Assembly (NCBI RefSeq): GCF_020405225.1
Contig: NZ_CP084472.1
Coordinates: 2,666,001-2,730,000 of the forward strand
Origin: Natrinema sp. DC36
Lineage (GTDB): Archaea > Halobacteriota > Halobacteria > Halobacteriales > Natrialbaceae
Reading direction: 5' to 3'
Length of the DNA stretch: 64,000 bases
Shown: positions 35,501 through 43,737 of the stretch, piece by piece
Layout of the letters: each line of letters opens with the position of its first letter
Position numbering within the stretch: position 1 is the first letter of the stretch
Notes under the pieces: model-generated
What the model was told of the DNA's origin: nothing
What the model saw: only the letters and a program-made list of their open reading frames with translations
The model's database searches: none
Position numbers and translations under genes: made by a program

Positions 35501-35697
35501 AAAGCGAGGTCGACTTCATCGTCAGCCGCGACCGCGACTCCCTCGAGATGGCCGTCGAGGAGGAGATTCCGTATCTGTCGACCGAAGCCAGCGCGAAAGC
35601 GTACGTCGAAGCGCTCGATACGTTCGATGGTAACCTCGAGGTCGAATCGGTGTCCGACCGTCCGAAGCGCGTGGCCGACTGGGGCAAGTCCGAATAG
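32521..35697 (+). CDS. carB: Carbamoyl-phosphate synthase large subunit
   Basis: The 1058-residue protein makes carbamoyl phosphate for pyrimidine and arginine synthesis from bicarbonate, ammonia and two ATP. It shows the expected duplication: the N-half starts [21 protein letters not shown], and the C-half [20 protein letters not shown] begins near residue 580. Each half has an ATP-grasp domain ([31 protein letters not shown]). The oligomerisation domain lies between them, and the allosteric domain is the last 130 residues ([22 protein letters not shown]). The small subunit carA is not adjacent. The start at 32521 gives the usual short leader before the first Rossmann strand. Confidence 0.95.
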   Translation: [1058 protein letters not shown]

Positions 35698-35743
35698 ATC
35701 GCGGTCGTCGGCTCGAGATCGATTTCCTCGAGTGCGGATCGTC

Positions 35744-36544
35744 CTATTTCTGAACCGTTTCCGCCGTTTCACCGGTACACGCGAGTATCAACTGCGTCGC
35801 CTCCTCGGGTGCGTCCCAGTGAGGATAGTGTCCGGCACCCTCGAACCAGTACAATCTCGCGTTCGGGAACCGTTTCGCGGCGCGTTTCGCCTGCCGCGGA
35901 AGGGTGACTCGATCCTTGCGGCCCCAGCCGAACACGACCGGTCCCGGAGTGTCCGCCGCGCCTTCTTGACCGGGTCCGAAGGCCAATCGACGTAGCAGTT
36001 CGTCGAACGAGGGCGAGTCCGCGAAGGTTCGCATCTCCTCGAGCGCGACGTCGGCGGACAGCTCCCAGGGACGCGCCGAGAGCTGGGCCAGGAGCAGCGT
36101 GCGACCGACGGCACTTCCCATGAGCCGCCCCATCACTGGCTGGAGCAGGCGAACGAGGCGGATCGACGGGGCAAGCGTTGCGTAAAAGAAGTACCGCTCC
36201 CATCCTTTCCAAAACCCGCCGGGATCGAGCGCAACGGTCGCGCCGACATCGCCCCGCCGTGCCAGTTCGAGCACGAGGCGCCCTCCCATCGAGTTCCCGA
36301 CCACGTCGATCCCCTCGAGGTCGTTCGCCGTCAGAAACGAGGCGACGTCGTCGGCGAGGGTGTCGACGGACGCCTCGCCGGACGACGGCGGCGTTCCACC
36401 GTGACCGGGGAGGTCCACGGCGATCACCTCGCGCTCGGCAGCCAGCGACTCGAGCACGGGTCGCCACGTTCGCCAGCTACCGCCCAGTCCGTGAACGAGG
36501 AGCAACGGCTCGCCGGTTCCACGACGGACGTGATTCAGTTCCAT
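35744..36544 (-). CDS. Alpha/beta hydrolase
   Basis: The 266-residue hydrolase starts LNHVRRGTGEPLLLVHGLGGSWRTW (oxyanion region), with the nucleophile elbow VVGNSMGGRLVLEL (Ser near residue 95), acid segment VFGWGRKDRVTLP and catalytic His in FEGAGHYPHWDAPEE. A helical cap (FWKGWERYFFYATLAPSIRLVRLL) lies between. The pattern resembles haloalkane-dehalogenase/esterase-type hydrolases, but the substrate is unknown. The start at 36544 follows the family's usual opening; 13 residues more upstream are possible. It is convergent with carB, 46 bases apart. Confidence 0.8.
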   Translation of the reverse strand: MELNHVRRGTGEPLLLVHGLGGSWRTWRPVLESLAAEREVIAVDLPGHGGTPPSSGEASVDTLADDVASFLTANDLEGIDVVGNSMGGRLVLELARRGDVGATVALDPGGFWKGWERYFFYATLAPSIRLVRLLQPVMGRLMGSAVGRTLLLAQLSARPWELSADVALEEMRTFADSPSFDELLRRLAFGPGQEGAADTPGPVVFGWGRKDRVTLPRQAKRAAKRFPNARLYWFEGAGHYPHWDAPEEATQLILACTGETAETVQK

Positions 36545-36660
36545 AGTCGACACACGGACGCGGAGCGTGTAGGCCCTCTGCATCGATTTTGATACGTTCG
36601 CCCGCGAGTAGTTGCGAAGCGTGATCGACTCATCCGTGGCCGTCTCGATCGAACTTCGAT

Positions 36661-37094
36661 CTACTCTCCGTCGTAGGTCAGCGGGTCCCGATCCGTGGCG
36701 ACACCGGACTCCCAGTCGATAGCGCTGTCGGCGGCCGGCGGCGTCTCGTTCTCGTCGATCGACCGGACGCCGCTCGCCGAGTCCAACTTCCGGAGGGTGT
36801 CGGGACGACCGATCGCAAACAGCTGCTCGCCCGCCCGAATCACCCGGTCGCGCTTCGGAATCGTGCCCACGTCGTCACCGGAGGACCGAATCGCGATGAT
36901 CGTGGCGTCGAGGGCAGCGACGGACACGCCCACGAGTGCACTCTCCGAGCTGATTTCGACGATACTCATGGTTTCGTCCCCACGCCGGAGCATCGCTGCG
37001 AACTCCCGATCGGCGTGTGAAACGCCGGAAATATGCCCGCGAGGAGGCCGAGATACACCCCGACGAGGATCTCCGAGACGGGTATCGAAGTCAT
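36661..37094 (-). pseudogene. Remnant of a TrkA-C membrane protein
   Basis: Two pieces in different frames appear to be the ends of one gene. From ATG 37094 the reading MTSIPVSEILVGVYLGLLAGIFPAF is the first membrane helix typical of haloarchaeal TrkA-C membrane proteins, but the frame runs on into a nonsense tail and stops at 36966. In another frame, from about 36990 to 36661, comes a TrkA-C (RCK_C) domain: SIVEISSESALVGVSVAALDATIIAIRSSGD followed by VIRAGEQLFAIGRPDTLRKL. The several hundred residues normally between these ends are absent, so a large internal deletion is likely. The C-terminal piece could still be expressed alone from ATG 36993 or 36969 as a 102-110 residue RCK_C protein. 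Confidence 0.5.
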
Positions 37095-37234
37095 GACGAA
37101 TAATCTGTGATCCCGGTTGTATAGAAATACAGGTTTCGAGCTTCCCGCCGGAGTAGCCGTGGTTTTCACGTCTGCAGGTCTATCACCGGTCGGAACGCGG
37201 CTTCTGCGTGGTGGCGATGGTCTCCCTCTCCGAC

Positions 37235-38896
37235 TCACTCGAGTGCGTACCAGTCGAACCGTTCAACAGCGTAGTAATAAGCGACGACCGGCGCGATCAG
37301 TCCCGAGATCAGGACGATCCAGGCGCCGACGGTGATGGCGCGGGCGGAGATCGAAACGTCGGGAAGCGGCGTCCACGCGGAAACCGACGAAACGAAGCCG
37401 GCGATCAGTTCGGGGGCCTCGAGATACAACACGACGGCGGCGACCGTCGGGAGCGCGATCGCGAACGTGTAGACGACGAACGACGTCTTGCTCGGCATCA
37501 CCGCCTCGCGCTTGTTGGTGAGTTTGACGCTGCCAAAGCGGGGAAACGCCGAGCCGACCCCGGCGGCCAGCGCCGGCGTGACGACCGCGCCGACGACGGT
37601 GCCGGCGGTCAGCGCGGCGGTGTGCTCGAGCGAGAGCGGGCTGACGATTCCGAATGCGAGCGACACGAAAAGGGCGAGCGGAACGGCGACGAGCGCACCG
37701 GCGAGCATGCGGCCGCGGATCGCCTGCCGGCCGGTGAGCGTCGACGTGACGACGGCGGGCAGGGCCGGTCCGAGGTCGCCGAGCGGGTTGAGCGTGAACA
37801 GGACGCCGGCCGCCCAGACCACGTACAGACAGAACATGACGGCCATGAACGAGGGCACCGTGCCGGTCTCGATAATCTGCTGGATGAAGCCGAGCGCGCC
37901 GAGCAGCGGGTAGCCGGCGTACGCCAACTGGATCGGTGCTCGCTTCGTCCGACGAACCGCCGTCACCGCCACCGTCCGGACCGGTTGCGAGACGATTCCC
38001 GAGAGGAGCCCGGCGAGTCGATCGGACGACGTCTCTTCGTCGATCTCGTCGTCATCCGTGCGGGCCGGATCCGCGAACCAGTGGCGCTGTGCGGAGGGGA
38101 CGGCGGCGAGGAAGGCGAGTCCGACGAGGAGGGCGGATCCGGCGACCGTACCGGCGATGCCGACCGTCGACGGATCGATACCGGGGACCCCGACCAGCAG
38201 CAGATGGCCGGGCCACCCGAGCGGGCTGGTCTGTAACGTCGTGAACAGCGACCACATGACCACGTTCAGTCCGCCGGTCGCGATCGCGCCGAAGTAGACG
38301 ACCCAGAACGCGGCGAACAGCAACGTTCGATACCGGGCGACCGGCTCGTAGACGGTGATCAGGTGACGGACCCAGATGCCGACGACGAATCCGACGGGGA
38401 TGGCGGTGACCAGGAGGAGGGCGACCAGCAACGGTGCGACGAGTACCGGAAGCACCGTCCCCGCGCCGGACGCGAACGCGGCGGCGAAAAGCACCGTAAA
38501 AGGGAGCAGAACGGCCGCGTAGAGTGCGGTTTCTGCGGCGACGATACCGACAACGGTGTTCCGAACCGCCGTCGACAGCAGGAGAAAGGCCGGTTTGTCC
38601 ACGTCGGCGACGGTCGTCACGGTCCGCATGATCGACATCATCATCAGGAACACCCACAGAACCGCAACGCCGCCGGTCACGTACTCGGTCACTGTTACGG
38701 CGGTCTCCGCGGTGAGGGATGCGGCGGCGGCCTGCTCGCCCAGTTCCGGCAACAGGAATAGTCCGACGGCCGTCATCGGGCCGAGCACGACCAGCGCGAC
38801 CACTGCGATCGTGAGCAGTTTCGTCCGACTGCTGACGACCGCTCGGACGGTCCGTCGGAGCTCGATTCCAGCGACGGTAGCGGACGCGTGAGCCAT
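37235..38896 (-). CDS. ABC exporter-type permease
   Basis: The 553-residue integral membrane protein has about 12 predicted helices arranged as two similar halves, separated by a charged cytoplasmic loop near residues 270-300 (ARTDDDEIDEETSSDR). The N-terminus IELRRTVRAVVSSRTKLLTI is typical of ABC-2 style permeases. The divergent ABC ATPase 240 bases away is its likely partner. Cargo is unknown; relatives export drugs, lipids or peptides. The ATG at 38896 gives the normal amphipathic start; the frame is open to 39073 but that stretch overlaps promoter DNA. Confidence 0.75.
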   Translation of the reverse strand: MAHASATVAGIELRRTVRAVVSSRTKLLTIAVVALVVLGPMTAVGLFLLPELGEQAAAASLTAETAVTVTEYVTGGVAVLWVFLMMMSIMRTVTTVADVDKPAFLLLSTAVRNTVVGIVAAETALYAAVLLPFTVLFAAAFASGAGTVLPVLVAPLLVALLLVTAIPVGFVVGIWVRHLITVYEPVARYRTLLFAAFWVVYFGAIATGGLNVVMWSLFTTLQTSPLGWPGHLLLVGVPGIDPSTVGIAGTVAGSALLVGLAFLAAVPSAQRHWFADPARTDDDEIDEETSSDRLAGLLSGIVSQPVRTVAVTAVRRTKRAPIQLAYAGYPLLGALGFIQQIIETGTVPSFMAVMFCLYVVWAAGVLFTLNPLGDLGPALPAVVTSTLTGRQAIRGRMLAGALVAVPLALFVSLAFGIVSPLSLEHTAALTAGTVVGAVVTPALAAGVGSAFPRFGSVKLTNKREAVMPSKTSFVVYTFAIALPTVAAVVLYLEAPELIAGFVSSVSAWTPLPDVSISARAITVGAWIVLISGLIAPVVAYYYAVERFDWYALE

Positions 38897-39136
38897 CAGG
38901 GCCCACCTCGACTCGAGCGGTCGACAGACGATATGGCGGCGTGCATAGTCGAATCCGCGTCGTGCTGCCAGTAAACCCTTTGGATTTCTGTCATCCGATT
39001 CCGCCGGTCGGCTCGGCCGAGTCGTCGTCCCGCTTCGGACGGCCGTCGAGTCGGACGCTCTCCCGCCCGCCACAGCGGTCGCCGACGGCGATCAAACATG
39101 ACACACCTTTAATTATACGCCGACGAAAAGACGCGT
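38897..39136. promoter_or_regulatory. Divergent promoter of the ABC pair
   Basis: 240 bases separate the permease (minus) and ATPase (plus). TTTAATTATA at 39108-39117 is the strongest TATA box here, about 25 bases before the ATPase ATG at 39137. ACACACC just before it and TTTCTG/AAACCC tracts near 38970-38990 could serve the other direction. Confidence 0.5.
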
Positions 39137-39919
39137 ATGAGCCCTGTCGACGCCCTCGCCATCGAAACCGACGGACTGACGAAACGGTACGGCGAGACGA
39201 CCGCCGTCGACGATCTCACGATGGACGTCGAGCGAGGATCAGTCTACGGCTTCCTTGGTCCGAACGGCGCGGGGAAGACGACCACGATGCGTATGCTGAC
39301 GACGCTGACCAAACCGACGGCGGGGACGGCCCGCGTCGCCGGCCACTCGATCGGAGAGCGCGAATCCGTCACCCCACACATCGGCTACCTGCCGGAGGAA
39401 CCCCCGGTCTACGACGAACTCACCGGCCGGGAACAGCTCGAGTACGCCGCCGGCCTCCGCGATATGCCCGAATCGGAGGCGAACGAGCGCATCGAGTCGC
39501 TGCTCCAGCGCTTCGACCTCCTCGAGGACGCGAACAAGCGCATCGAGGACTATTCGAAGGGGATGCGCCAGAAGGTCGGCGTCATTCAGGCGGTGTTGCA
39601 CGAACCCGACGTCGCCTTCCTCGACGAACCGACCAGCGGACTCGATCCGCGCGCGGCCCGGACCATGCGAGACACGATCGCCGACCTCGCCGATCGAGAG
39701 ATGACGATCTTCCTCTCGACGCACATCCTCCCTGTCGTCGACGAACTGGCCGACGAGATCGGCGTCCTCCACGACGGGAAACTCGTCGCCGAGGGCGACC
39801 CAGAGACGCTCAAGACCCGCGCCGAGACCGGCGACGCCCGGAGTCTCGAGGACGCATTCCTCGAGATCACCCGTGAGCACGGCGAAGACGGTCTCGCGAG
39901 GGAGCGACCCGCCGAGTGA
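39137..39919 (+). CDS. ABC transporter ATP-binding protein
   Basis: The 260-residue ATPase has Walker A GPNGAGKTTT (residues 42-51), a Q-loop region around IGYLPEEPP, the signature YSKGMRQKVGV in place of LSGGQ (normal for ABC-2/CcmA-type exporters), Walker B VAFLDEPTSGLDP and the switch His in LSTHILPVVDE. The C-terminal 50 residues form a regulatory helix. It should drive the divergent 12-helix permease. Such pairs export drugs, lipids or antimicrobial peptides; no target is readable. Confidence 0.9.
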   Translation: MSPVDALAIETDGLTKRYGETTAVDDLTMDVERGSVYGFLGPNGAGKTTTMRMLTTLTKPTAGTARVAGHSIGERESVTPHIGYLPEEPPVYDELTGREQLEYAAGLRDMPESEANERIESLLQRFDLLEDANKRIEDYSKGMRQKVGVIQAVLHEPDVAFLDEPTSGLDPRAARTMRDTIADLADREMTIFLSTHILPVVDELADEIGVLHDGKLVAEGDPETLKTRAETGDARSLEDAFLEITREHGEDGLARERPAE

Positions 39920-40108
39920 CGCCGAGCCATCGGTCGACGAGTTCGCCCGAATCGGATCCGATCGACGCGGAGCGGTGACGGAACGGATGCCTTCGTTCAC
40001 TTAGACCCGATAAGATTGTCGGAGATGGGCACAGATGCGTTCTGAGTCGTTCGATGCCGAATGGTTTTAGTGGACCGCAGTCGTACGGCCGTCCGGAGGT
40101 GAGAACGA

Positions 40109-40351
40109 ATGGTGCGGAGAGAGATCACTGGCATCGGCAGCGTCGCTCGGCTCGCCGAATACGTCTCGGCGATCGACCGATACGATCTCTTGCTCGGACT
40201 GATTCCGATCGCGTTCGCGGTCGCCGGCCTCGCCGGTCACGTCCTCGGTCTCCCCCTCGAGGCGACCCTGCTCGGCGGCGTCGCCATCGCCTCGCTCGCC
40301 CTGTTCAACGGGCTGTTCTTCCGCCCGCCAAACGGGCTGCAAGGTGCGTGA
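40109..40351 (+). CDS. Small two-helix membrane protein
   Basis: The 80-residue protein has an N-terminal amphipathic stretch (IGSVARLAEYVSAIDRYD), two hydrophobic helices (LLGLIPIAFAVAGLAGHVLG and ATLLGGVAIASLALFNGLFF) and a short end RPPNGLQ. It resembles small haloarchaeal membrane proteins of unknown role. No operon partner is near; the preceding ABC gene ends 190 bases upstream. Confidence 0.55.
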   Translation: MVRREITGIGSVARLAEYVSAIDRYDLLLGLIPIAFAVAGLAGHVLGLPLEATLLGGVAIASLALFNGLFFRPPNGLQGA

Positions 40352-40461
40352 TTCTCGTTCGTCGCGTCCGGATGGCTCGCGACCGAGCGGTCGGTGACTC
40401 TCGGGTGACAGACCTGCCGCTCCCGAACTTCCGATAGCGACGCGTATTTTCGTTCGACGAA

Positions 40462-40833
40462 TTACGGATCGAAGACTCCGCGCTCGAGCCCCTCCCGGAC
40501 GGGCTCGTGCTCGGCGTCGGTCGGCGGCGGACTCGTGACGAGCAGCGCCTCGAGTCGGCCGTCCTCGTCGGCTCGAACGCCCCGGTCGACGTTCGCCTCG
40601 ACGACGACCACGTCGTCGGGACCGACGACGTGTTCCGTCTCGTCCTCGCGGACGACGCCGGTGCCGGATCGGACGCAGATCGTCACGTCGCTGCCGGGGG
40701 CGTGAACCGGGATGAACTGACCCGGTTCGAAGTAGCCGAGGACGACCTTCATCCGGTCGCTCCGAAAGACGGACCGTGCGCTGAATCGATCATCGTCGTA
40801 CGTCCGTTCGGCGTCGAAGTCGGTTACTGGCAT
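40462..40833 (-). CDS. Cupin-domain protein
   Basis: The 123-residue single-domain cupin has the barrel pattern: MKVVLGYFEPGQFIPVHAPGSDVTICVRSGTGVV is the first cupin motif, with the usual G-x5-H-x3 layout, and the second motif is replaced by VGPDDVVVVEANVDRGVRAD. Only one histidine lies in the first motif and the second motif has lost its His, so metal binding is doubtful. Such small cupins often bind or sense a ligand. The start at 40833 gives MPVTDFDAERTY; the upstream reading into 41013 is unlike a cupin. It is divergent from folCP. Confidence 0.7.
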   Translation of the reverse strand: MPVTDFDAERTYDDDRFSARSVFRSDRMKVVLGYFEPGQFIPVHAPGSDVTICVRSGTGVVREDETEHVVGPDDVVVVEANVDRGVRADEDGRLEALLVTSPPPTDAEHEPVREGLERGVFDP

Positions 40834-41039
40834 CCGCGACCACCGCCGACTGGGCTTCGTGGCTCGTCTCGAGACATATTCGAACGGATGATTCCGGTCG
40901 GGGTCGGTCTTCTCCCGAACATATCGGGTCTCGTCGACGGTCGAGTCGCGAATCCGGCGATCGGCTCCGAACCGCTGCGAGTCGCGGTGACTGTCTCCGA
41001 ACAGAATACTCAAAAACGATCGGATACTCTGGTCCCTAT

Positions 41040-43628
41040 ATGGAGTATCACGAGGCGGCGGACTTCTTATTCGATCTGCGGCGCTTCCGCCCGAAGCCGG
41101 GCACCGAGTCGACGGCCCGGCTGCTGGCCCACCTCGAGGACCCCCACGAAACCGTCGATTTCGTTCAGATCGCCGGCTCCAACGGGAAGGGGAGCACGGC
41201 TCGAATGCTCGAGCGAACCCTGCGAGAGGCGGGCCACTCCGCCGGCCTCTACACCTCGCCGCACCTCGAGGACCTCCGCGAGCGGGTCCGCGTCGACGGC
41301 CGAAAGATCCCCCGGTCGGCCGTCTGCGAGTACGTCGAGGCGGTTCGCGAGTACGCCACCGAACGAGCCGCCGACGGCGAGTCGCCCACCTTCTTCGAGG
41401 CGATGACCGCGATGGCGCTGTGGCACTTCGGCCGCGAGGACGTCGATATCGCCGTCCTCGAGGTCGGCATCGGCGGCAAGTACGACGCCACGAGCGTCGT
41501 CGATCCCGTCGCGAGCGCGGTCACGAGCGTGACCTTAGAGCACACGGGAATCCTCGGTGACACCGTCGAAGAGATCGCCCACGACAAGGCCCACGTCGTC
41601 CCCGAAAACGTACCGCTCGTGACGGGCGTCACCGGGAGCGCGCTCGAGGCGGTCCGCGACATCGCCGGCGACGTCGTGACCGTCGGCACGGAGCCGGCGG
41701 GCGACGCGAGCGACGGCGACGATTGCAGACCGGACGTCCGCGTCGCGTACGGCGGTCGAACGAACCACACGGAAGCGGCCGTCTCGATCGACGCCGGCGA
41801 CTGGGATCTCGAGACGCGAATCCCGCTGCTGGGCGAACATCAGGCCAAAAACGCCGGCATTGCCGCCACCCTCGCCCGGCAGGTCGGCGTCGGAGACGTC
41901 GCCGACCTCGAGCGCGGGCTGCGAAGCGCCCACTGGCCGGGCCGGTTCGAAGTGATGGATACCGGACCGCTAGTCGTTCTGGACGGTGCGCACAATCCGG
42001 GTGCCTGCGAGGGACTCGCGGAGACGCTCGAGACGTACGAGTACGACGAGCTCCACGTCGTCTTCGGGGCGATGCACGACAAGGACCACCGCGCGATGGC
42101 CGACGCGCTGCCGACGCCCGACACCGTCGTCGCGACCGAACCGATGCTCGATCGCGCCGAAGACCGGGCGGTCCTCGCGGAAGTGTTCGCCGACGCCGGT
42201 GCCGGAACGGTCGGGACCGAGACGGCGGTTCAGGACGCCCTCGCGACGGCGCTCGGGGCCGCCGGATCCGACGACTGCGTGCTCGTCACCGGCTCGCTGT
42301 TCGCGGTCGCGGAGGCCCGTTCTCGGTGGACCCGGACCGACGTTCCCAAACGCGTCCGAAACCTCGCCGACGCCCGCGACGCGCTCGAGGGAGCGAACGT
42401 CGCCCCGGGCGAGGTCGAGCGGCTGGACGGTGACGCCGTCCACCGTGTCGTCAGGACGGCGCTGCGGGACGGACAGGCGACCGTCCTCAAGGAGGAACTC
42501 CTCCGACTCGGGGGGGAGTGTGCCCTCTCCGGGCTCGAGCGGGACGACGAAACCGTCGACGCCGTGCTGATGGGGACGCTCGCTCAGTTCGAGGCGCTCG
42601 TCGAGGCGCTCGAGGATCGCTCCCGGCCCCACGGGCTGGCCGACGTCGCGCGGGAACTGCGGGACACCCTCGCGCTCGAGGCCGACGCCGATATCGGTGC
42701 CGAGGGTGCGGCGACCGACGCCGAGGACGGGGACGAATCGACGCAGCCGGCGAGTCGGACGGCGGGACGATCCAGATCGTCCGTCGACTCGGCCGCCGAC
42801 GCGGGCGAGTATCCCTGGGCCGACCGGACGGCCGTGATGGGAATCCTGAACGTCACCCCCGACAGCTTCCACGACGGCGGAGAGTACGACGCCCTCGAGG
42901 ACGCCGTCGATCGGGCCGAAGCGATGATCGACGCGGGCGTAGACGTGATCGACGTCGGCGGGGAGTCCACCCGACCGGGTGCGGATCCCGTCTCGGTCGA
43001 GGAGGAACTGGACCGGGTCGTCCCCGTCGTCGAGCGGATCGCCGACCTCGACGCGCACGTCTCGGTCGACACCCGACGGGCCGCGGTCGCCGACGCGGCG
43101 CTCGAGGCCGGCGCGGACATCATCAACGACGTCTCGGGGCTCGAGGACCCCGAGATGCGCTTCGTCGCCGCCGAGCACGACGCGGGGCTCGTGGTGATGC
43201 ACAGCATCGACGCGCCGGTCGTGCCCGACCGCGACGTCGAGTACGACGACGTGGTCGCGGACGTGATCGATCACCTCTCCGAACGGGTGTTGCTGGCCGA
43301 GAAGGCGGGGCTCGATCGGGAGCAGATCATCGTCGATCCCGGCATCGGTTTCGGCAAGTCCGCCGCCGAGAACTTCGAACTCCTCGACCGGATCGACGAG
43401 TTCCACGCGCTCGGCTGTCCGGTGTTGTTCGGCCACTCCCACAAGTCCATGTTCGCACGGATCGGCCGCGACCGCGACGAGCGGCTCGAGGCGACCGTCG
43501 CTGCCACGGCGCTGGCGTCCGACCGCGGGGCCGACATCGTCCGCGTCCACGACGTCCGCGAGAACGTCGCCGCCGTCCGGACGGCGCTGGCGGCACGCGA
43601 TCCGCAGCGATTCGAGTGGGACTCGTAA
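41040..43628 (+). CDS. folCP: Bifunctional folylpolyglutamate synthase/dihydropteroate synthase
   Basis: One 862-residue gene fuses two folate enzymes. Residues 1-430 are FolC, which adds glutamate to folates: P-loop GSNGKGSTARMLE (near 42-54), VTSVTLEHTGILGDT and DGAHNPGACEGL. Residues 430-560 are a helical N-extension of FolP with ATVLKEELLRLGGECALSG, and residues 597-862 are dihydropteroate synthase: GILNVTPDSFHDGG, DVGGESTRPGADPVSVEEE, DINDVSGLEDP-type strand and DPGIGFGKSAAENFELL. The fusion is known in haloarchaea. The joining linker is Asp/Glu/Ser-rich and probably flexible. It is preceded by an AT-rich ACTCAAAAACG element about 40 bases upstream. Confidence 0.92.
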   Translation: MEYHEAADFLFDLRRFRPKPGTESTARLLAHLEDPHETVDFVQIAGSNGKGSTARMLERTLREAGHSAGLYTSPHLEDLRERVRVDGRKIPRSAVCEYVEAVREYATERAADGESPTFFEAMTAMALWHFGREDVDIAVLEVGIGGKYDATSVVDPVASAVTSVTLEHTGILGDTVEEIAHDKAHVVPENVPLVTGVTGSALEAVRDIAGDVVTVGTEPAGDASDGDDCRPDVRVAYGGRTNHTEAAVSIDAGDWDLETRIPLLGEHQAKNAGIAATLARQVGVGDVADLERGLRSAHWPGRFEVMDTGPLVVLDGAHNPGACEGLAETLETYEYDELHVVFGAMHDKDHRAMADALPTPDTVVATEPMLDRAEDRAVLAEVFADAGAGTVGTETAVQDALATALGAAGSDDCVLVTGSLFAVAEARSRWTRTDVPKRVRNLADARDALEGANVAPGEVERLDGDAVHRVVRTALRDGQATVLKEELLRLGGECALSGLERDDETVDAVLMGTLAQFEALVEALEDRSRPHGLADVARELRDTLALEADADIGAEGAATDAEDGDESTQPASRTAGRSRSSVDSAADAGEYPWADRTAVMGILNVTPDSFHDGGEYDALEDAVDRAEAMIDAGVDVIDVGGESTRPGADPVSVEEELDRVVPVVERIADLDAHVSVDTRRAAVADAALEAGADIINDVSGLEDPEMRFVAAEHDAGLVVMHSIDAPVVPDRDVEYDDVVADVIDHLSERVLLAEKAGLDREQIIVDPGIGFGKSAAENFELLDRIDEFHALGCPVLFGHSHKSMFARIGRDRDERLEATVAATALASDRGADIVRVHDVRENVAAVRTALAARDPQRFEWDS

Positions 43629-43737
43629 CCGGCGCGCCGCGAGTTGTACTCGAAGACCGTCTTCCAGCACCGAGGAGACGAGAATCTCGGTATCGTGAGC
43701 CCGGTTGTAGCCCTGATTCTCGATTTCCGGGTCCGAC

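Noticed and set aside
41040-43628. FolC-FolP fusion as a novelty
   Set aside because: This fusion is already known in haloarchaea, so it is reported only as a feature.
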